This document shows, one piece after another, positions 60,307 through 64,000 of a DNA stretch of 64,000 bases. The DNA lies in contig NZ_CP041767.1 of assembly GCF_022026395.1 (NCBI RefSeq), positions 1,127,501-1,191,500 on the forward strand, read 5' to 3'. The DNA is from Brevibacillus brevis. GTDB lineage: Bacteria; Bacillota; Bacilli; Brevibacillales; Brevibacillaceae. The notes under the pieces were generated by a model. The model was not told the origin of the DNA. It searched no databases and saw nothing but the letters and a program-made list of their open reading frames with translations. A program made the position numbers and the translations under genes. The first letter of the stretch is position 1, and each line of letters starts with the position of its first letter.

Positions 60307-60420
60307 AGCTTCGGTACGGCTTAAGACATATGCGACTTGTGATTACGGATCGATTGAGGAAGACAGCTTGATAATCTACAGAAGGAACCTGTCCAATTGT
60401 GGATGGGTTTTTTTCTGTAA
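60307..60420 (+). pseudogene. decayed copy of the DAACS gene 3' end plus terminator
   Basis: The segments gcttcggtacggctt, gtgattacggatcgattgag and ggaacctgtccaattgtgga align in order with the 3' end of the DAACS gene and its terminator (59606-59738). Intervening coding sequence is lost. Looks like remnant of a partial duplication that the PPC gene now separates. Confidence 0.75.
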
Positions 60421-60735
60421 ATAATAGGACAAACAACTTTCGCAAAGAAAGTGATATGGGATTATACATAATTGGTAAAGTGTTTTCGTAGAGTACTGCT
60501 CGTATCGCTCATATCGGCGGTGCTGATCCGGAAGCGAGATTGACGATCATTAAGATGCACCGTGTAATCGTTAAAGGAATCACTGTTGAAGCTCGGAAAC
60601 GTTTGTGTGGAGTGTAATTTGCACGTGTGGATGGAGCGGGGCCAAATTCCCCCGTTTCCAACTAGTTCGAATTATATTATCATTGGATATAATTCCATCA
60701 TTCTACTTTTTGCGAAAAGGGGAATACATAACGCA
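60421..60735. other. intergenic region after the decayed copy
   Basis: 315 bases. It holds one 39-codon open stretch (60498-60617) and AT-rich sequence before the Rok-like gene; no clear promoter or RNA element. Confidence 0.4.
60498..60617 (+). pseudogene. orphan coding-like fragment
   Basis: Thirty-nine codons from gct to taa read ARIAHIGGADPEARLTII and end in VEARKRLCGV, a plausible protein-like sequence with no start codon or ribosome site, following an upstream stop. Possibly a remnant of an insertion. Confidence 0.3.
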
Positions 60736-61197
60736 ATGTTTAACGAACGGAAAGCGTTACAAATGACATTGCAGGCCATGCTAGAGCAGCGTATGGCACT
60801 GCGTCGACATTACGTCGATCAGGACAAGCAGTTGGGAGCAGACATCAAGCAGCTTTTGAGCCGCATTCGCGAGTTGGATAACGAAGCCGGGATCGGAGAC
60901 GAAGAAAGCCCTGACGATGTAACTTTGGCAACAGAGGAATTTTCGGATGATTTGATGAAGCGAATGAAGGTGAGAAAGGCGCACATTCGTCATGATTATG
61001 TGGAAGTTGCGAAGCACATCGAAAACCTGTTACGGGAAGCGATGTCTCCAATGTCATTGGCTGATCTCTGCTCCGTGTTGAAAGCACGGCACCAGGTAGA
61101 GTTTGCGAGTCCCTACATTGGTGTTCAGAAGTCATTAAAGTATTTGCCCCAAGTAAAAGTAGAAAAGGACGGGCGGAAACTGATTTTTTCACTCTAG
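60736..61197 (+). CDS. Rok-like winged-helix DNA-binding protein
   Basis: 153 aa. The N-terminus MFNERKALQMTLQAML follows the start of B. subtilis Rok (MFNEREAL...), a nucleoid-associated silencer of AT-rich foreign genes and comK. An N-terminal coiled region and a C-terminal winged helix (PMSLADLCSVLKARH, YIGVQKSLKYLPQVKVE) fit. ATG 60736 follows aaaagggg by 11 bases; the frame from 60586 includes leader. Confidence 0.75.
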   Translation: MFNERKALQMTLQAMLEQRMALRRHYVDQDKQLGADIKQLLSRIRELDNEAGIGDEESPDDVTLATEEFSDDLMKRMKVRKAHIRHDYVEVAKHIENLLREAMSPMSLADLCSVLKARHQVEFASPYIGVQKSLKYLPQVKVEKDGRKLIFSL

Positions 61198-61294
61198 GCA
61201 TACAGGGTGAGAGAGGCAGTTTCACGGGAGGCAAGACCCAAAAAAGGCGATGTGTCTAAACACAATCGCCTTTTGGTGTCTATGATTGTCTTGC

Positions 61295-61732
61295 TTATTG
61301 CAAGAAGGATTTGAGCATCCAAATGTGTTTTTCCAAGCTGCTGCGGATTCCCAACAGCATATCGGCTGTCCCTTCATCGTCCGCTTGATCAGCTGTTTCC
61401 ATAGCCAGCTTCAACTCGTCTACAAGAATGGAGAAGTCTCTCGTGATCGTTTCTACCATTTGCTCAGCTGTTTCGTCTCCTTCTGCTTCGGTAATGCTTG
61501 CAGTGTTCAGACATGCAGCCAGAGTCGCTACAGGCTTTCCACCGATGGAGAGGACGCGTTCAGCAAGGGTATCGAGATTCGCTGCTGCTTCGTTGTACAA
61601 TTCCTCAAATTTTGCGTGGAGTGTAAAGAAGTGAGGTCCTTTTACATTCCAGTGAAAATTGTGTAGTTTCGTATAGAGGACTGTCCAGTTCGCCACTTGT
61701 TTATTGAGAACGCTGTAGAGTGTGTTTTCCAT
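61295..61732 (-). CDS. dps: Dps/ferritin-like DNA-protection protein
   Basis: 145 aa, normal Dps length. Ferroxidase ligands are in NFHWNVKGPHFFTLHAKFEEL (His, His, Asp/Glu pattern). It oxidises and stores iron and protects DNA in stress. A PerR box overlaps its promoter. ATG with aaggaga upstream. Confidence 0.93.
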   Translation of the reverse strand: MENTLYSVLNKQVANWTVLYTKLHNFHWNVKGPHFFTLHAKFEELYNEAAANLDTLAERVLSIGGKPVATLAACLNTASITEAEGDETAEQMVETITRDFSILVDELKLAMETADQADDEGTADMLLGIRSSLEKHIWMLKSFLQ

Positions 61733-61766
61733 CGAGAATCTCTCCTTATTTATAATTATTATTTAT

Positions 61767-61781
61767 TTAAAATTATTATAA
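61767..61781 (-). promoter_or_regulatory. PerR box at the dps promoter
   Basis: Minus-strand ttataataattttaa matches the PerR consensus TTATAATNATTATAA at 14 of 15 positions (counting N) and overlaps the -10. Confidence 0.75.
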
Positions 61782-61802
61782 ACTAATAAGGATTATTGTC
61801 AA
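61775..61802 (-). promoter_or_regulatory. sigma-A promoter of dps
   Basis: TTGACA, 16-base spacer, perfect TATAAT on the minus strand, 43 bases before the start codon. Confidence 0.85.
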
Positions 61803-61819
61803 CACCCAGGAGGAAATTT

Positions 61820-62452
61820 ATGTCGCAGCTGCGTATCGGTGCGGTTATTTTAGCAGGCGGAAAAAGCAGCAGAATGGGCTATCCAAAGCAAAAATTACCA
61901 TGGAGGGACGGAACCTTTTTAACAGAGTTGGTAAAGGAGGTACAAGCGATTGGCTTGTCTTGTTTCATTGTAGCGAACGATTTTTCGGGCACTCAAGTGA
62001 CACAAAAGGAACAAATTGATGAACAGCCCGTCACAATAACTCCTGATCTGGTACCATCCTGCGGTCCTGTCAGTGGGTTGGTTACTGCTTTTCGCGTAAG
62101 TACCGAGGATGCTTTGCTAGTGTTGTCCTGCGACCTACCTTTTATGGATCGTGTACAAATAGCGAAATTCATTGAATTTGCCAGGGAGAGGGACGAGTGG
62201 GATGTGATTGTTGCCCAATCAGAAGGCCGAACCCATCCATTATGTGCTGTGTACCATCGGAGAACGCAGAGTAATTGGGAGCAGGCTCTTTTGAATGGAC
62301 AGCGAAGATTAATGCGAACTTTAGATGAACTGCGAGTGGTGCCCTTGCCTGATGAATGCTTGGACCCTTGGGCTGTATATAATGTCAACACACCTGAAGA
62401 GTACGAACAGGCAAAACTTGAAGAAAAACGCAGAAAGACAGGACATGCTTGA
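61820..62452 (+). CDS. mobA: molybdenum cofactor guanylyltransferase
   Basis: 210 aa. Nucleotide-binding motif ILAGGKSSRMGYPKQKLPW, Asp in VLSCDLPFM, and TPEEYEQ near the end. Adds GMP to molybdopterin. Divergent from dps. ATG 61820 has aggagg seven bases upstream. fdhD, another formate-dehydrogenase maturation gene, lies 700 bases away. Confidence 0.93.
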   Translation: MSQLRIGAVILAGGKSSRMGYPKQKLPWRDGTFLTELVKEVQAIGLSCFIVANDFSGTQVTQKEQIDEQPVTITPDLVPSCGPVSGLVTAFRVSTEDALLVLSCDLPFMDRVQIAKFIEFARERDEWDVIVAQSEGRTHPLCAVYHRRTQSNWEQALLNGQRRLMRTLDELRVVPLPDECLDPWAVYNVNTPEEYEQAKLEEKRRKTGHA

Positions 62453-62468
62453 AACGTGTCCTGTTTTT
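62437..62468 (+). terminator. terminator after mobA
   Basis: acaggaca pairs with tgtcctgt, then seven T; the stem spans the mobA stop. Confidence 0.85.
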
Positions 62469-62569
62469 TGTTTGGAAAAAAGGGGCTTTTCATAAAGGGC
62501 TATCATACAAGCGTTTCTCTGGACAAACCGTATGAATAGTAGTGATGGCTAACGAAAGGAGGGAGCGCA

Positions 62570-63037
62570 ATGACAAGAAAGTGCAAAAAACAAGGCAAAC
62601 ACCACGGTCACCACTGTTGTTGCAAAAAACCCGACAAACACGACCACCACTGTTGCGACAAAAAAACCGAAAAGAATTACGACCACCACTGCTGTTGCAA
62701 AAAAACCGACAAATATTACGACCACCACTGCTGCTGCAAAAAACGTGACAAGTATTACGGTCACCACTGCTGTTGCAAGAAACACGACGATTATTACGAG
62801 CCACAATGCTGCTGCAAAAAGCATGAACATTGCCACGATCACTGCTGTTACTGCAATGACCATGATTGCAAAGGCACTGAAAAACATGACCACCACTGTT
62901 GCAAGAAGCAAGACATAGATGATGAAGACGAAGAAGAGGACGACGACGAAGACAAAGATGAAGAAGATGATGAGGACGAAGACGAAGACGACCACGGCCA
63001 CTGCAAGCATAAAAAGAAACGCTGCTGCTGCAAATAA
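62570..63037 (+). CDS. Cys/His-rich tandem-repeat protein (29 cysteines)
   Basis: 155 aa, 29 Cys. A 13-residue unit (KKTDKYYDHHCCC and variants KKTEKNYDHHCCC, KKRDKYYGHHCCC, KKHDDYYEPQCCC) repeats four times with two degenerate units before it, followed by an Asp/Glu-only stretch (~115-142) and a basic GHCKHKKKRCCCK end. No membrane segment or signal. ATG with aaaggaggg 8 bases upstream. Could bind metal or crosslink in the spore coat; neither is shown. Confidence 0.85.
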   Translation: MTRKCKKQGKHHGHHCCCKKPDKHDHHCCDKKTEKNYDHHCCCKKTDKYYDHHCCCKKRDKYYGHHCCCKKHDDYYEPQCCCKKHEHCHDHCCYCNDHDCKGTEKHDHHCCKKQDIDDEDEEEDDDEDKDEEDDEDEDEDDHGHCKHKKKRCCCK

Positions 63038-63059
63038 AAAATTCCCACGTTGAAAGAAC

Positions 63060-63087
63060 AAAAGCCCGAGAGGCTAACTCGGGCTTT
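63060..63087. terminator. terminator after the Cys-rich gene
   Basis: aaagcccgag pairs with ctcgggcttt (10 bp perfect). Confidence 0.8.
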
Positions 63088-63113
63088 GAGATTACCAGAT
63101 GAAAAAACATAGA

Positions 63114-63147
63114 AAAGCGGGAAGGCTCTATGCTTGTCCCGCTTTTG
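63114..63147 (-). terminator. terminator of fdhD
   Basis: aaagcggg pairs with cccgcttt; on the minus strand a T-run (tttt) follows. Confidence 0.65.
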
Positions 63148-63160
63148 ATTGATTGCTTCT

Positions 63161-63958
63161 TTAAGGCAGAAGAATTCTTTCGGCTTGTGTATACACGTTC
63201 ATTTTGTCATTGCGGATAAATCCGACTGCGGTGAGCTTCAGCTCATCTGCCAGTTGAAGGGCGAGATCAGTTGGAGCGGACTTGGACAAAATGATGCCAG
63301 CACCAATCTTGGCAGCCTTGAGCAGCACCTCAGACGAGATGCGTCCACTAAATACTAGAATTTTGTCCGTGGTGGAAATGTTATCTTGCAAGCATTTCCC
63401 ATAGATTTTGTCGAGCGCATTGTGACGCCCGATATCGGAGTACTGAAGCAAAACTTCATCCGGTGTACAGAGGGCTGCATTGTGGACACCACCTGTTTGG
63501 CGGTGAATCTCAGACGACGCTTGCAATTCCTTCATCAGGCGCATGCATTGAGCGGGGGTGACAGTTGTTGTGCTTTCAACAGGCTTTGCTGTGCGCGCAT
63601 CGCTAAAAAAGTAAAAGGACTGTCTGCTTTTTCCGCAGCAGGAAGTAATTCTGCGTTTGGAGTAAAAGCTCTGGGACAAAATTGTTTCTTTATGCAAATC
63701 AACGTAAGCAAATCCTTGGGCCTCATTAATCGTAAGCTGCTTGATTTCCGAGTAGCTCTTGATGACGCCTTCGGCTGCGAGAAAACCGATGACCATCTCT
63801 TCCAGGTCGGCCGGAGTACATACGATTGTAGCGAATTCCTCATCGTTGAGAAAAATCGTGAGGGGGTACTCGGTGACGATTTCGTCGTCTTCCCAGCCAT
63901 GTTGGTCAGCCGAAATTTTCAACACGGGCAGTCGGGTGGTGATGGTTAGATCGGACAT
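63161..63958 (-). CDS. fdhD: formate dehydrogenase sulfurtransferase FdhD
   Basis: 265 aa. The two conserved Cys are in ITSCCGKS, and VHNAALCTPDEVL and DIGRHNALDKIYG are family blocks. FdhD moves sulfur from IscS onto the molybdenum cofactor of formate dehydrogenase. ATG with aaggagg. With mobA it suggests an active formate dehydrogenase elsewhere in the genome. Confidence 0.95.
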   Translation of the reverse strand: MSDLTITTRLPVLKISADQHGWEDDEIVTEYPLTIFLNDEEFATIVCTPADLEEMVIGFLAAEGVIKSYSEIKQLTINEAQGFAYVDLHKETILSQSFYSKRRITSCCGKSRQSFYFFSDARTAKPVESTTTVTPAQCMRLMKELQASSEIHRQTGGVHNAALCTPDEVLLQYSDIGRHNALDKIYGKCLQDNISTTDKILVFSGRISSEVLLKAAKIGAGIILSKSAPTDLALQLADELKLTAVGFIRNDKMNVYTQAERILLP

Positions 63959-64000
63959 ACGGGCCTCCTTTTTGTCGAAATTATGAAGTTTTCATGGCTA

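Noticed and set aside
62570..63037. CRISPR-like array in the Cys/His-rich gene
   Set aside because: The 39-bp repeats are contiguous, without spacers, and keep one reading frame, so they are protein repeats.
62549..63061. Long minus-strand frames opposite the Cys/His-rich gene
   Set aside because: They mirror the repeat on the other strand and give low-complexity Val/Phe-rich products without a ribosome site.

Overview
The window looks like a chromosome segment from a spore-forming, Gram-positive member of the Bacillales. Brevibacillus or a close relative is my best guess. This rests on strong Shine-Dalgarno sites throughout, sporulation genes (prkA, yhbH, a GerPF-like coat gene), T-box, lysine and c-di-GMP riboswitches, Fur- and PerR-type boxes, a Rok-like regulator, and on protein resemblance. 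I had no database, so the genus is an inference.

Layout. 1-1493: 3' end of a 23S rRNA gene, then 13 tRNA genes in one orientation and a terminator; no 5S rRNA follows the 23S. 1.6-10.2 kb: housekeeping genes (NCS2 permease, B3/4-domain protein, rnhA-queG-ogt repair/modification genes, amidase-domain protein, trmL, HAD hydrolase) plus small envelope proteins. 10.5-14 kb: sporulation kinase prkA with yhbH. 14-19.5 kb: GMC oxidoreductase, alpha/beta hydrolase, and an acyltransferase-like gene plus chemoreceptor operon behind a c-di-GMP-I riboswitch. 19.9-27.6 kb: peroxiredoxin, two HEAT-type DNA-alkylation-repair-like proteins with a Crp/Fnr regulator, an amino-acid ABC transporter, KTSC protein, PadR/VanZ-like pair. 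27.7-36.8 kb: lipoprotein glycoside hydrolase, LysR divergent from two SDR genes, GerPF-like protein, FMN hydroxyacid oxidase, PAS-PAS-GGDEF-EAL protein. 36.8-43.1 kb: EamA exporter, NAD salvage operon (NrtR-like Nudix, pncA, nadD), yceI divergent from a two-component system across two mirrored 11-bp repeat arrays. 43.1-45.5 kb: alanine-type T-box ahead of alaR-alaT, then a long palindromic intergenic element. 45.6-55 kb: kinase-like resistance gene, Fur-box TolC-like gene, small hydrophilic proteins, lysine riboswitch-lysP, DinB, CGNR zinc finger, inositol-phosphatase-like and hydrolase genes. 54.3-56.2 kb: a phage-type module (XRE repressor, ImmA-like protease, catalytically dead S24-like protein) divergent from a BhlA holin-like gene. 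56.3-64 kb: kinase-like and BtrH-like genes, DAACS transporter with a decayed copy of its 3' end nearby, PPC-domain secreted protein, Rok-like regulator, PerR-box dps, mobA, a Cys/His repeat protein, fdhD.

How things connect. Much regulation is readable from sequence: three riboswitch classes sit in front of genes that match their ligand or expected role, metal or peroxide boxes precede tolC-like and dps genes, and repeat arrays flank the two-component system. The least explained parts are the XRE/ImmA/S24-like/holin module with two identical-geometry operators, the c-di-GMP-controlled acyltransferase-chemoreceptor pair, the mirrored 11-bp arrays, the 29-cysteine repeat protein and the 200-bp palindromic element.
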